From Alcanivorax jadensis T9 (GTDB lineage: Bacteria > Pseudomonadota > Gammaproteobacteria > Pseudomonadales > Alcanivoracaceae): a stretch of 64,000 nucleotides of DNA. This document shows positions 31,528 to 39,759 of this stretch, piece after piece (the first letter of the stretch is position 1; the number at the start of each line of letters is the position of its first letter). The notes below the pieces were generated by a model that was not told the DNA's origin, did no database searches, and saw only the letters and a list, made by a program, of their open reading frames with translations. The translations under genes and the position numbers were made by a program. The stretch spans positions 1-64,000 of the forward strand of contig NZ_ARXU01000015.1 in NCBI RefSeq assembly GCF_000756655.1, given 5' to 3'.

Positions 31528-31995
31528 TTAGCGGGGCGAGCTGACGCTATGATCTTGCTGGTAAGCCTGTTGTTCGTCCACCAGGCGCAGGGCGGTGAAC
31601 GGGAAGGCCAGCATGCTTTCCCGGTAGGCCACTTCCGCCTGGCCGATGGCCTGCTGGTTCCGGTAGACCGTCATCGGGCAGGTGATCAGCGAGGCGAGCA
31701 GGCCGTTGCGACCATATTGCTTCTTGCCTTCCACGCGAAGCATGCCCTGCTCCGGGTGGTTGAAGGTGAGCCAGTAATGGGGGCCGTTCAGATGAATGGT
31801 CAGTTCCCCTTCGCAGGCGAAGTCCTCGCCGTCCAGGTTGACAGTGCCGCGAAAGTAACGCGGGGCGCTGACGCTGAAGATGCGGGTGGTAAAGGCGCGA
31901 ATCTGGAAGGCGAAGGGTTGTTGGTGGCCCTGACTGTCCAGTTGCAGCCAGCCGCTCATGCGTTCCTTGAGTAACAGGCCCAAAGTCATGCGCAT
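31528..31995 (-). CDS. Small partner protein of the GMC oxidoreductase
   Basis: A 155-residue beta-rich protein with no known active site. The early LLKERMSGWLQL resembles a segment found as an accessory domain in some cholesterol-oxidase-like GMC proteins, so it may be a detached domain. It overlaps the end of the GMC gene by 10 bases (coupling). ATG 31989 is an alternative start. Function is inferred only from position. Confidence 0.6.
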   Translation of the reverse strand: MRMTLGLLLKERMSGWLQLDSQGHQQPFAFQIRAFTTRIFSVSAPRYFRGTVNLDGEDFACEGELTIHLNGPHYWLTFNHPEQGMLRVEGKKQYGRNGLLASLITCPMTVYRNQQAIGQAEVAYRESMLAFPFTALRLVDEQQAYQQDHSVSSPR

Positions 31996-33944
31996 TCTCC
32001 TTGTGGTGGTGTGTGGGTGGAATCCATATCGTCGAGCAGTTCCCGGGCAAGGATGTCGGCGGCCCGGCTGGCCATGGCCATGATGGTGACCTGGGGGTTG
32101 GCGCCCAGGCTGGTGGGCACGCTGGCGCCATCCATCACATACAGGCCCGGGTTATCGAATACCTGGTGATTGCTGTCGCAGACCCCCTGTCGGGGAGAGG
32201 CGGCAATGCGGGCAGTGCCCAGAGGGTGATAGGCGCTGATCAGAAAATCCGTGGGTTTCAGGGGGGAGCGCAGAAAGCGCGTCAGCTCGGCGCGGTTGTG
32301 AATGCGCACGATGCGGTTAAGGCCGGGGATTAACACCTGCTCGGCACCGGCATCCAGATACCAGCATGCCAGGGCATGGATGCCGCGTTTGAACAGCGTA
32401 AAGTCCTGCCGGTTCATATGATAGCGGATTAGCGGCAGGCCCCGATGGGGGCCCCGGCGCACCCGTCCTTCGCTGGTATCGCGGATCATGAAGCCGAAGT
32501 AGGCGGTGTGCGGATAGTCTTCGGTAAAGCGCACCCAGTCGCGCCCGAACAGGGGGTTGAGAAGGCTGTGCCCGGCCAGGGGGATAGTGCCGCCTTCGAA
32601 CATCAGGCCCTGTTCTTCCCAGTCCGATACGCCGTAGCCCTGGGGAATGCTGCGACCGTTGGCCAGGTCCTGTTGCGGAAAAAGGGCATTGACCACCCCC
32701 GCCGGATGCAGGGTCAGATGGCGACCCAGATGGCGATTGCGCACGCCTTGCTGTTGCAGGAACAGGGGGGTGAACAGGCTGCCCATGGCAACAATGGTGC
32801 GCTGGCTGGTGAGTCGCAGGGTTACCGGGTGCCCGGCGGCATTGGTGCCGCGGGCGGTGACGCCGGTAATGCGGCTGCCTTGGCGATGCAGTCGTTCGGC
32901 CCGGAAACCACTGAACAGGAAGGCGCCCCGTTCCAGAGCCCGGGGAATGTAGCTCACGTTGGTGGATTGCTTGGCATCCGTGGGGCAGCCGAACTGGCAC
33001 AGCCCCTGCCCGTCACAGCCCTGGGCATTGCGCATCAGTGGCTGGCGTTGCAAAAAACCGTTGGCGGCGGCGCCCTGGTCGATGATGTCGCCAATAGGGC
33101 CGACGGTCTCTGCCGTTGCCTGTTGCACACAGAGCATGCGCTCCACGCCCTCGAACCAGGGTGCCAGGCTCTGTTCGGTGAAATCATGCAGCCCCTGCTC
33201 CCGCCAGCGGGCCAGCACCGATGGTGGGGTGCGCATGCAGGTGCCGGAATTGATGGTGGTGGTGCCGCCCACATTGCAGCCCACCGGTACCGGGATGATG
33301 GCGTTGCCGGTGGCCACGGTGGCGCCCCAGCTGCGGTAGAGCTTGGGGATCACCTCGGTGAGTTTGCCTGTGAAGTGGCTGCGGTCGTAATACTGGCCTT
33401 CCTCGATAATCACCACTGCCAGGCCGCGGCAGGCCAGCTCGTAGGCCGCTGCGGCGCCACCGGCGCCGCTGCCCAGAATCACCACATCCGCTTCCAGGGT
33501 CAGGTCCTCCTCGCAGTCCCGGGCGGCGGTGATCTGCTGTTGCCAGCGAAAGGTTTCGGTCTGGGCGGGCAGTTGCACTGGTTCCCGGCAGCCGGTGGCT
33601 TGCTCTACCCGATCATCCAGTACATAGGCGGCCTTGAAGGGCAGGGCCAGCAGGCGCAGCAGTTTGCCGGACACCGTCGTAGCGGCCAGTTTGTCGAGAA
33701 AGCGGGCCTGGCGGGCCGCGCTGGCTCGATGGAAGGCCTGGCCTCGTACCAGTCGATGGCGGTTATTCAGCCACAGTAAACCGGCTTTCAGGCTGCGCTG
33801 CAGGGCCGGGTGGCCGGCCAGTTGCGCATCCATCTTGCCGAGCAGGGCATCGGTATCCGCTGCCGGTAGTGTTTCCCCTGCGGGAAAAAGCGCGCGGCAC
33901 AGGGCGATGGCGGTGGGGTGATGGCGAAGCGTGAGTTGTCCCAT
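31986..33944 (-). CDS. GMC-family FAD oxidoreductase
   Basis: A 652-residue FAD enzyme. The dinucleotide fold is ADVVILGSGAGGAAAAYEL near residue 150, followed by GCNVGGTTTINSGTC, a cysteine segment CQFGCPTDAKQSTN, and the C-terminal GMC motif with HPLGTAR and NPQVTIMAMASRAAD. Its ~145-residue N-terminal extension resembles long-chain alcohol oxidases and cholesterol-oxidase-like enzymes. It should oxidise a hydrophobic alcohol; the substrate is not known. I chose ATG 33944; the open frame reaches 34034 but runs into an FNR-type box. Confidence 0.83.
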   Translation of the reverse strand: MGQLTLRHHPTAIALCRALFPAGETLPAADTDALLGKMDAQLAGHPALQRSLKAGLLWLNNRHRLVRGQAFHRASAARQARFLDKLAATTVSGKLLRLLALPFKAAYVLDDRVEQATGCREPVQLPAQTETFRWQQQITAARDCEEDLTLEADVVILGSGAGGAAAAYELACRGLAVVIIEEGQYYDRSHFTGKLTEVIPKLYRSWGATVATGNAIIPVPVGCNVGGTTTINSGTCMRTPPSVLARWREQGLHDFTEQSLAPWFEGVERMLCVQQATAETVGPIGDIIDQGAAANGFLQRQPLMRNAQGCDGQGLCQFGCPTDAKQSTNVSYIPRALERGAFLFSGFRAERLHRQGSRITGVTARGTNAAGHPVTLRLTSQRTIVAMGSLFTPLFLQQQGVRNRHLGRHLTLHPAGVVNALFPQQDLANGRSIPQGYGVSDWEEQGLMFEGGTIPLAGHSLLNPLFGRDWVRFTEDYPHTAYFGFMIRDTSEGRVRRGPHRGLPLIRYHMNRQDFTLFKRGIHALACWYLDAGAEQVLIPGLNRIVRIHNRAELTRFLRSPLKPTDFLISAYHPLGTARIAASPRQGVCDSNHQVFDNPGLYVMDGASVPTSLGANPQVTIMAMASRAADILARELLDDMDSTHTPPQGECA

Positions 33945-34020
33945 GGCTTCAGTGTAGTCAGCTTGGGAATGCGTGCTTGTCTTCACTGACAGCTGCAGAT
34001 TGTGGCTACGGGCAAAAACC

Positions 34021-34034
34021 TTGATGTCGATCAA
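34021..34034. promoter_or_regulatory. Perfect FNR/ANR box
   Basis: TTGATGTCGATCAA matches the FNR/ANR consensus TTGAT-N4-ATCAA at all ten defined positions. It lies 77 bases upstream of the GMC start (minus) and just before a plus-strand set of hairpins ending in a terminator. Which transcript it controls is unclear. Confidence 0.65.
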
Positions 34035-34063
34035 GGCGAGGAAAGGGGCAAGGAGAGAGGATA

Positions 34064-34143
34064 GCAGCGGGATATGATCCCGCTGCGTATGCTTCCGGTT
34101 GTCTCCGGAAACTCTTTGGCCCCGGTCTCCGGGGCTTTTCTTT
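34064..34143 (+). ncRNA. Candidate small RNA with three hairpins and terminator
   Basis: Three consecutive perfect hairpins on the plus strand: GCAGCGGGAT/ATCCCGCTGC (34064-34086), TTCCGG/CCGGAA (34093-34110) and GCCCCGG/CCGGGGC (34119-34135). The last is followed by TTTTCTTT, a Rho-independent terminator. Both flanking genes are on the minus strand, so no protein gene accounts for this terminator. A TATGAT at 34073-34078 could be a -10, which would place the first hairpin in the promoter. The 5-prime end is unknown. It could be an sRNA under the FNR box. Confidence 0.5.
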
Positions 34144-34204
34144 ATTTACGGCACGCATTCATGCAACTGGTGAGGTGCGTGCTCTGTGTAGTGTCTCCTG
34201 CCTG

Positions 34205-36211
34205 TTACCAGTGGATTCCTTTGAAGAGGCGTGAAAAGGCTGCCTGTTCGCGGCGAATTTTCTTCGGTGAGCTTTCCTTGTCGCCCAGGGCCGCGGAGGA
34301 ATCCGAGAACAGCTTGTAGCCGGTATTCATGATGGTCTCGGTGACCTTGGGCGTCAGGAAGTGCATCACCTGACCCATCACGCCAAGGTTGGTGGCGATG
34401 CGCTTGGGCTGGCGCACGATGGCATCGCAGATCATATCCGCTGCCTGGGCCGGGCTGATGGTAGGCACATGATTATAGATCTTGGTGGGTGCGATCATCG
34501 GGGTGCGTACCAACGGCATGTTGATGGTGGTAAAGCGAATGCCCTCATGGGCCAGTTCGCTGGAGGCGCAACGGGTGAATGCATCCAATGCCGCTTTCGA
34601 CGCCACATAGGCGGAGAAACGCGGCGCATTGGTCAGTACGCCGATGCTGGAAATGTTGATCACGTGGCCGCCACCACGCTCAATCATGCCCGGCATCAGC
34701 TGCATGATCAGTCTCAGTGCACCGAAGTAATTGAGCTGCATGGTACGTTCGTAATCGTGGAAGCGTTCAAAGGAATGCACCACGGAACGACGGATGGAGC
34801 GACCGGCATTGTTGACCAGCACATCCACATGGCCATGGTCTGCAGTCACTTGCTGGATCAGATCATCCACGCTGCTCAGATCTGACACGTCGCAGCTGTA
34901 GGCCTGGGCCGTGCCGCCCAGCTGGTCGATTTCGTGCAGGGTCTCTTCCAGTTTTTCGGCAGTACGGGCAATCACCAGCACGGTGGCGCCGGCACGGGCC
35001 AGCTTCAGTGCGGTGGCCTTGCCGATGCCGGAGGTGGCGCCGGTAACCATCACTACCTTGCCTTCCACTCGCTCCGGCAGGGTGGGCAGGGGCTGCAATT
35101 CATCCTTGCGGTCGCCGCGATCCGGGTCCAGATGGTTTTCCCAGAAATCCCACAGCTGCTGGATATAGCCTTCCAGGTCCGGTACCTGGATGTTGCTGTC
35201 GGCCAGAGCCTCCCGGGCCCGACGGTTGTCGTACTCGGTGGGGAAGGTAAGAAACTGCAGCGCAGACGGGGGAATATCCAGGTTCTCCAGCACTGTGTTG
35301 ACCACCAGCTTGGGGGTCATGGCGCTGACGCCCTTCTTGACGAAGCCGGGGACCACATTGAACAGGCTGTTATCCAGTTTCACTGGCCAGCGGGGGGCTT
35401 GAGCGGCACCGGCAATGATGTCCATCAGCTCGCCCAGGTTGTAACTGCGATCGGCGGTGAGATGGAAACACTGGCCATCGTGGTCAGGCTGGTGGGCAAT
35501 GTGGTCCAGGGCGTCAGCGACGAAGTCCACTGGCACCACATTGAAGTGACCGCCTTCCACGCCGATTAATGGCATCCAGTTGGGCAGTACATCCTTGAGC
35601 TTCTGGATCAGTTTGAACATGTAGTAGGGGCCGTCGACCTTGTCCATTTCGCCGGTCTCGGAATGGCCGACCACCATGGAGGGACGGTAGATGCGCCACG
35701 GCAGTTTGCTCTCCTGACGCACCAGCGCTTCGGACTCGTGCTTGGTGAGCAGGTAGGGGTCGTTAAGGCCCGTTGCTTCTTCGAACATGTCCTCGGTAAA
35801 GGTGCCGTTATAAAGACCTGCGGCGGCAATGGAGGAGACATGATGGAAACAGCCAGCTTGCAGTTTTTCCGCCAACTTCAGCGTTTGTCGGGTGCCTTCG
35901 ATGTTGGTGTAGCGCTGGGTGTTTTCGTCTGCGGTCAGGTCATAGATGGCGGCCAGATGAAAAAAGTGATCCACCTGACCGTTCAGGTCATCCTGATCCC
36001 GCTTGCTGACACCCAACAATTTTTCGTTGATATCACCCTGGATGGCCACCAGACGGTCGGCATCCACACCCAGGCGACGGCGCAGGGCGTCCAGCTTGTA
36101 TTCCGAGCCGGAGCGAACCAGGGCAAATACCCGGCTGTCCTCACGCTTGAGCAGACGACCAACCAGAAAACGACCAATAAAGCCGGTGGCACCGGTGACG
36201 AAGTAGTTCAT
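34205..36211 (-). CDS. Bifunctional fatty acyl-CoA reductase (alcohol-forming)
   Basis: A 668-residue protein of two SDR domains, very like the Marinobacter Maqu_2507 enzyme, which reduces acyl-CoA or acyl-ACP through aldehyde to fatty alcohol for wax esters. The N-terminal extended SDR has VTGATGFIGRFL at 5-16 and Tyr153/Lys157 (DPYLLTK). The C-terminal SDR has VTGATSGIGKAT at 389-400, VNNAG at 466-470 and Tyr535/Lys539 (SAYVASK). Both NADPH sites look intact. The HW ending matches that family. It is divergent from a TetR regulator whose operator overlaps its promoter. Confidence 0.92.
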   Translation of the reverse strand: MNYFVTGATGFIGRFLVGRLLKREDSRVFALVRSGSEYKLDALRRRLGVDADRLVAIQGDINEKLLGVSKRDQDDLNGQVDHFFHLAAIYDLTADENTQRYTNIEGTRQTLKLAEKLQAGCFHHVSSIAAAGLYNGTFTEDMFEEATGLNDPYLLTKHESEALVRQESKLPWRIYRPSMVVGHSETGEMDKVDGPYYMFKLIQKLKDVLPNWMPLIGVEGGHFNVVPVDFVADALDHIAHQPDHDGQCFHLTADRSYNLGELMDIIAGAAQAPRWPVKLDNSLFNVVPGFVKKGVSAMTPKLVVNTVLENLDIPPSALQFLTFPTEYDNRRAREALADSNIQVPDLEGYIQQLWDFWENHLDPDRGDRKDELQPLPTLPERVEGKVVMVTGATSGIGKATALKLARAGATVLVIARTAEKLEETLHEIDQLGGTAQAYSCDVSDLSSVDDLIQQVTADHGHVDVLVNNAGRSIRRSVVHSFERFHDYERTMQLNYFGALRLIMQLMPGMIERGGGHVINISSIGVLTNAPRFSAYVASKAALDAFTRCASSELAHEGIRFTTINMPLVRTPMIAPTKIYNHVPTISPAQAADMICDAIVRQPKRIATNLGVMGQVMHFLTPKVTETIMNTGYKLFSDSSAALGDKESSPKKIRREQAAFSRLFKGIHW

Positions 36212-36313
36212 TGCTTTCCCCTTTTGCTTCCCTGCTGCCCGCTGTAAGCGGGCAGTCTGTGTTGTAGCGCTAGTTGATGATGCGCCGTGAGATCGGTAAG
36301 AGCCAAATTTCTT

Positions 36314-36331
36314 GCCTTACAACTGTAAGGC
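36314..36331. promoter_or_regulatory. 18-bp perfect palindrome upstream of acyl-CoA reductase
   Basis: GCCTTACAACTGTAAGGC is a perfect inverted repeat (8+2+8). It lies immediately downstream of the predicted -10 of the reductase, near its transcription start. It is unlike the TetR operator, so it may bind a second regulator. Confidence 0.5.
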
Positions 36332-36333
36332 GA

Positions 36334-36363
36334 ATTCTCTTTCAGCTAACACTTGTTTGTCAA
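36334..36363 (-). promoter_or_regulatory. Predicted sigma-70 promoter of acyl-CoA reductase
   Basis: On the minus strand TTGACA (36363-36358) and GAGAAT (36339-36334) are separated by 18 bases: a perfect -35 and a four-of-six -10. The TetR operator copy at 36346-36360 covers the spacer and part of the -35. Confidence 0.6.
36346..36360. promoter_or_regulatory. Second TetR operator copy
   Basis: CTAACACTTGTTTGT matches the palindromic operator at 36423-36437 in 13 of 15 positions. It overlaps the predicted promoter of the acyl-CoA reductase, so the regulator probably represses that gene. Confidence 0.6.
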
Positions 36364-36421
36364 AGATTATTATGTAACCAGCATGTAGTTGCGCGATGAC
36401 TGGTATTCATGGGAATATTTA

Positions 36422-36437
36422 ACTAACACTCGTTAGT
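36422..36437. promoter_or_regulatory. TetR autoregulatory operator
   Basis: ACTAACACTCGTTAGT, a 6+4+6 perfect palindrome ending nine bases before the tetR-type start codon. Its position fits autorepression. Confidence 0.65.
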
Positions 36438-36446
36438 GATAATGTT

Positions 36447-37079
36447 ATGGCTGAAACCACGCGACAGCGCCAGAAACGACAAACCCGGGAGCGCATTCTG
36501 GAAGCCGCCCGTACCCTGATGGCTGGCGGCCGGGGCCTGGATAGCCTGGGCCTGCGGGAAGTGGCCCGGGAGTCCGGGCTTGCCGCCACCTCTCTCTACA
36601 ATCATTTTCCGGACATGGATGCACTGGGGTTGGCACTGATCGACTCCTGCTGTTTCCGGTTGCGTTCGGCCATGGAATACGAGCGGCGTAGCATGATCGA
36701 AATCGGCCCGGCCCGGGCGGTGAAAGAGCTGGTCGGGCGCTTTGTGCGCTACCTGAACGACTATGAAAACGACTTCCGCCTGCTGGTGCAGCAGCGGCTG
36801 GGCAGCCATGACCGCTACCGGATGCGTATCCAGCGGGAACTGCAGTTACTGGTGGACGAGCTGGCCGAGGACGTGCGCCAGGCGGTGGCTGCCCAGGGAC
36901 GTGAGCCTGTGCCGGCGGAGCAGGAGGCGGAAGCCGCCATTGCCATCATGTTCGGCGCGGGCATTTCCATGCTCGACAACACGGTAACCGCGCGCAGGGT
37001 GCTGGCGGACCATGCCTGCCTGCAGTTGGAAATGATGGCCCTGGGGGGGCGAATGATGGCTCAGGGCACCCGTCTTTAA
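36447..37079 (+). CDS. TetR-family regulator, FabR-like
   Basis: A 210-residue TetR regulator. The helix-turn-helix spans about 15-60 (RERILEAARTLM, LREVARESGLAATSLYNHFPDMDALG). It resembles FabR, the E. coli regulator of unsaturated fatty acid synthesis, both in this region and in the FRLLVQQRLG and ligand-domain segments. It is divergent from the acyl-CoA reductase and has operator copies before both genes, so it likely senses an acyl-CoA or acyl-ACP and sets fatty alcohol production. It has no strong ribosome site. Confidence 0.85.
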   Translation: MAETTRQRQKRQTRERILEAARTLMAGGRGLDSLGLREVARESGLAATSLYNHFPDMDALGLALIDSCCFRLRSAMEYERRSMIEIGPARAVKELVGRFVRYLNDYENDFRLLVQQRLGSHDRYRMRIQRELQLLVDELAEDVRQAVAAQGREPVPAEQEAEAAIAIMFGAGISMLDNTVTARRVLADHACLQLEMMALGGRMMAQGTRL

Positions 37080-37211
37080 CCCTCCGGTGCTGCCTTACCG
37101 GCTCTTTGAGGAGTGTAAAAAACAGGCAAATGTGACGTGATTCGTGGGTTTTTGACAAAAAATGCATAAAACTACTCACTTACATTTGCTCTATTGCCAC
37201 AGGAGGTGGCG

Positions 37212-37541
37212 ATGTCATTTGATCCCAGGGATCCCTACGACGCGGCAGCCCTGTACGACATGTGGCTCAATTGCAGCCGCTGTCCGACCACCTTTGATTT
37301 CGAGCCCGGTGGTGACATTAATCTGGATTACTACCATCGTATTGGGCAGCAGGCGCGCCAGGACAAATGGGCGGTACTACCAGCGCGCAGCAAAGGGGAC
37401 GAGCTGGTGTTCAATGTGCTCTGCCCGGCTTGTGCGCTGCGTCTTGGTGTGGCTGGCTGCGATGGTCGCATGGAGCTTGCAGCTCCGGTGATTGACCAGA
37501 TCTGTCAGGCCATGCGCGAGGCTTCCGGCGAGGCGGCCTGA
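37212..37541 (+). CDS. Hypothetical protein with two CxxC motifs
   Basis: A 109-residue acidic soluble protein. CSRC near residue 18 and CPAC near residue 76 could bind one zinc as a split ribbon. AGGAGG lies ideally before ATG 37212, so expression is likely. No family is recognised. It is a single gene between the TetR regulator and a nitroreductase. Confidence 0.65.
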   Translation: MSFDPRDPYDAAALYDMWLNCSRCPTTFDFEPGGDINLDYYHRIGQQARQDKWAVLPARSKGDELVFNVLCPACALRLGVAGCDGRMELAAPVIDQICQAMREASGEAA

Positions 37542-37607
37542 GCGTTTCTGTCATCGTCGCCCTTTTCATGTCTGGTTAGACTGGCGGGTAATTCAGAGGA
37601 GTTACCC

Positions 37608-38291
37608 ATGAACGCCGATTCCATGACCCTTTCCCATGCGCTTACCGAACGCCGTTCCGTGCGCGGTTTTCTCGACAAGCCGGTTTCGCATTCAGAGCTG
37701 GAGGCGATTTTTTCGCTGGCACAGCACGCCCCGTCAAACTGCAATATCCAGCCCTGGCAGGTATGGGTGGCCAGCGGTGAAACCCGCAACGTTTTACGCG
37801 AGCGTCTGGTGGACAAGGTCAGTCGGGGCATTCCCTTTGCGCCGGACTATGAGAGCCTGCCTCGTTTCCAGGGTCTATACCGGGAGCGGCAGGTGGATTG
37901 CGCCATGGCGCTCTACGGCAGCATGGGGATAGCCCGGGAAGACCGGGAAGGTCGTCGCCGCGCGGAGCTGCGTAACTTCGAACTGTTCGATGCCCCCCAT
38001 GTGGCGTTTATCGGCATGGAGCGGGATTTCGGCGTTACCGTGGCACTGGACGTGGGCATGTACGTGCAGTCCCTGCTGCTGGCCATGACCGCTCATGGAG
38101 TGGGTGCCTGTGCCCAGGGCAGCATGCGCTACTATCCGGACGATGTGCGTGAACTGCTGGGAATTCCGGACAGCACTGCCATCGTGCTGGGCATCAGTTT
38201 CGGCTACGAAAACGTCGATGTGGCGGCCAATCGCACTCGAGTGGGGCGAGTGCCGCTGGGCGACTCGGTACGCTTCTGCGGCGGCACCTGA
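37608..38291 (+). CDS. Nitroreductase-family protein
   Basis: A 227-residue FMN-dependent nitroreductase-like enzyme. The N-terminal ALTERRSVRGFLDKPV and HAPSNCNIQPWQ bind FMN phosphate; GVGACAQGSM and GISFGYENVD are later family motifs. It reduces nitroaromatics, quinones or similar with NAD(P)H; the true substrate is unknown. GAGGAG precedes the ATG. Confidence 0.88.
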   Translation: MNADSMTLSHALTERRSVRGFLDKPVSHSELEAIFSLAQHAPSNCNIQPWQVWVASGETRNVLRERLVDKVSRGIPFAPDYESLPRFQGLYRERQVDCAMALYGSMGIAREDREGRRRAELRNFELFDAPHVAFIGMERDFGVTVALDVGMYVQSLLLAMTAHGVGACAQGSMRYYPDDVRELLGIPDSTAIVLGISFGYENVDVAANRTRVGRVPLGDSVRFCGGT

Positions 38292-38350
38292 GCGGACAGC
38301 AGGGGCGGGTTTGTGGTACAATGGTCGTTTTACCAGCGCAATGGACCCTC

Positions 38351-38713
38351 ATGATCATCGTCAAAGGCTCTTTCCCCGTGAAACAGGACCAGCAACCAGA
38401 GGCGCTGGAGCTGGTGCAGGCGTTGGCGAAATCCTCCCGGGGTGAACACGGCTGTCTGGCTTACGAGGTATACCTGCAGGCGGATGAGCCGCGGGTGATC
38501 GTGGTCTGGCAGCAGTGGACCGATCTGGATGCGCTGGAAATCCATTTTGGTTCCGAGCATGTGGATGCCTTTCTGGATGCGATCCCGGACATGATTGATG
38601 GCGATGTAACGTCCGCCCGCTTTGATGTGAACAGCCTGGACGGCGAGCCTATCGTGGAAGAAGTGGCCGAGATCGCTCCGCTGGTGCTGGCGGGCAATAT
38701 TACCCTGCACTGA
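38351..38713 (+). CDS. Putative quinol monooxygenase (ABM domain)
   Basis: A 120-residue protein with an antibiotic-biosynthesis-monooxygenase fold, similar to YgiN-type quinol monooxygenases. IIVKGSFPVK, EHGCLAYEVYLQADEP and VVWQQWTDLDALEIHFGSEHV are typical. ATG 38351 matches the family start. It follows the nitroreductase by 59 bases and may act with it on quinones. Confidence 0.8.
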   Translation: MIIVKGSFPVKQDQQPEALELVQALAKSSRGEHGCLAYEVYLQADEPRVIVVWQQWTDLDALEIHFGSEHVDAFLDAIPDMIDGDVTSARFDVNSLDGEPIVEEVAEIAPLVLAGNITLH

Positions 38714-38813
38714 GGCACCCCAGGTAAAACCTGCCGCATGCAGCATGCGTGCAGATGTCATTCCCGCCCCGGGTTTCCTGCGCTACCCTCTGAGTTCTGT
38801 TGCAGGAGCCTCC

Positions 38814-39743
38814 ATGAAAACCCGTATTGATTCCGTCGAAGAGATTACCCGCAGTTTTGCCGGGCAGGGCTATATCTGTAGTGAACAGATTGCCCTGGCG
38901 ATCTATCTTGCCGCGCAATTGCACAAGCCGGTGCTGGTGGAAGGCCCTCCCGGGGTAGGAAAAACTGAACTGGCCAAAGCCGCGGCGGCGTTTCTGGAAG
39001 CGCCGCTGATCCGTTTGCAGTGTTACGAAGGGCTGGACGAAAGCCGGGCCCTGTACGAATGGAAATACGGCAAGCAATTGCTCTACACCCAGTTGTTGCG
39101 GGACAAGCTGGGCGGCATGTTGGCCGACACTGACAGTCTGGAAGCCAGCATGGAGCGGCTTGGGGATCTGGGCGAAGCGTTCTACAGCGATACCTTTCTG
39201 GAGCCGCGCCCCCTGTTGCATGCCCTGCGCAGTGATGAGCCGGCGGTGCTGCTGATCGACGAAATCGACAAGGCGGACCAGGAGTTCGAAGCCTTCCTGC
39301 TGGAGCTACTGTCCGATTTCCAGATTTCCATCCCCGAACTGGGGACCGTGAAAGCCAAGCACCAGCCGCTGGTGCTGCTCACCAGTAACGATCAGCGGGA
39401 GCTGTCCGATGCGCTCAAGCGTCGTTGCTTGCATCTCTATATTCCCTACCCGGCGGCGGAACTGGAAGCGCAGATCGTGGCCACCCGGGTGCCGGATCTG
39501 GATGCTCGCCTGCGGGAACAGCTGGTGGCGTTTATCCAGCATCTGCGCGAACAGGACATGAAAAAACTGCCGGCCATTTCTGAAACCCTGGATTGGGCCC
39601 GGGCGCTGGTCCTGCTGCACGCGGACAGCCTGGAGCATGCCCAGGTGGCTGACACTCTCAATCTGGTGCTGAAGACCGAGCAGGATGTGACGTTGGCCCG
39701 GGAGTTGTTGCCGGCCTGGTTGCGCAAGCTCGGTAAGCGCTAG
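38814..39743 (+). CDS. MoxR-family AAA+ ATPase
   Basis: A 309-residue AAA+ ATPase with Walker A EGPPGVGKTELAKAA near residue 42 and Walker B VLLIDEIDKAD. MoxR proteins act as chaperones that activate or insert metal centres with a VWA partner. AGGAG precedes ATG 38814. It pairs with the VWA gene 16 bases downstream. Confidence 0.9.
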   Translation: MKTRIDSVEEITRSFAGQGYICSEQIALAIYLAAQLHKPVLVEGPPGVGKTELAKAAAAFLEAPLIRLQCYEGLDESRALYEWKYGKQLLYTQLLRDKLGGMLADTDSLEASMERLGDLGEAFYSDTFLEPRPLLHALRSDEPAVLLIDEIDKADQEFEAFLLELLSDFQISIPELGTVKAKHQPLVLLTSNDQRELSDALKRRCLHLYIPYPAAELEAQIVATRVPDLDARLREQLVAFIQHLREQDMKKLPAISETLDWARALVLLHADSLEHAQVADTLNLVLKTEQDVTLARELLPAWLRKLGKR

Positions 39744-39759
39744 GGGGCCGGAACCGCTG

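Noticed and set aside
33945..34034. Longer start for the GMC oxidoreductase at 34034
   Set aside because: It would run into the FNR-type box and adds a segment not expected; ATG 33944 is adequate.
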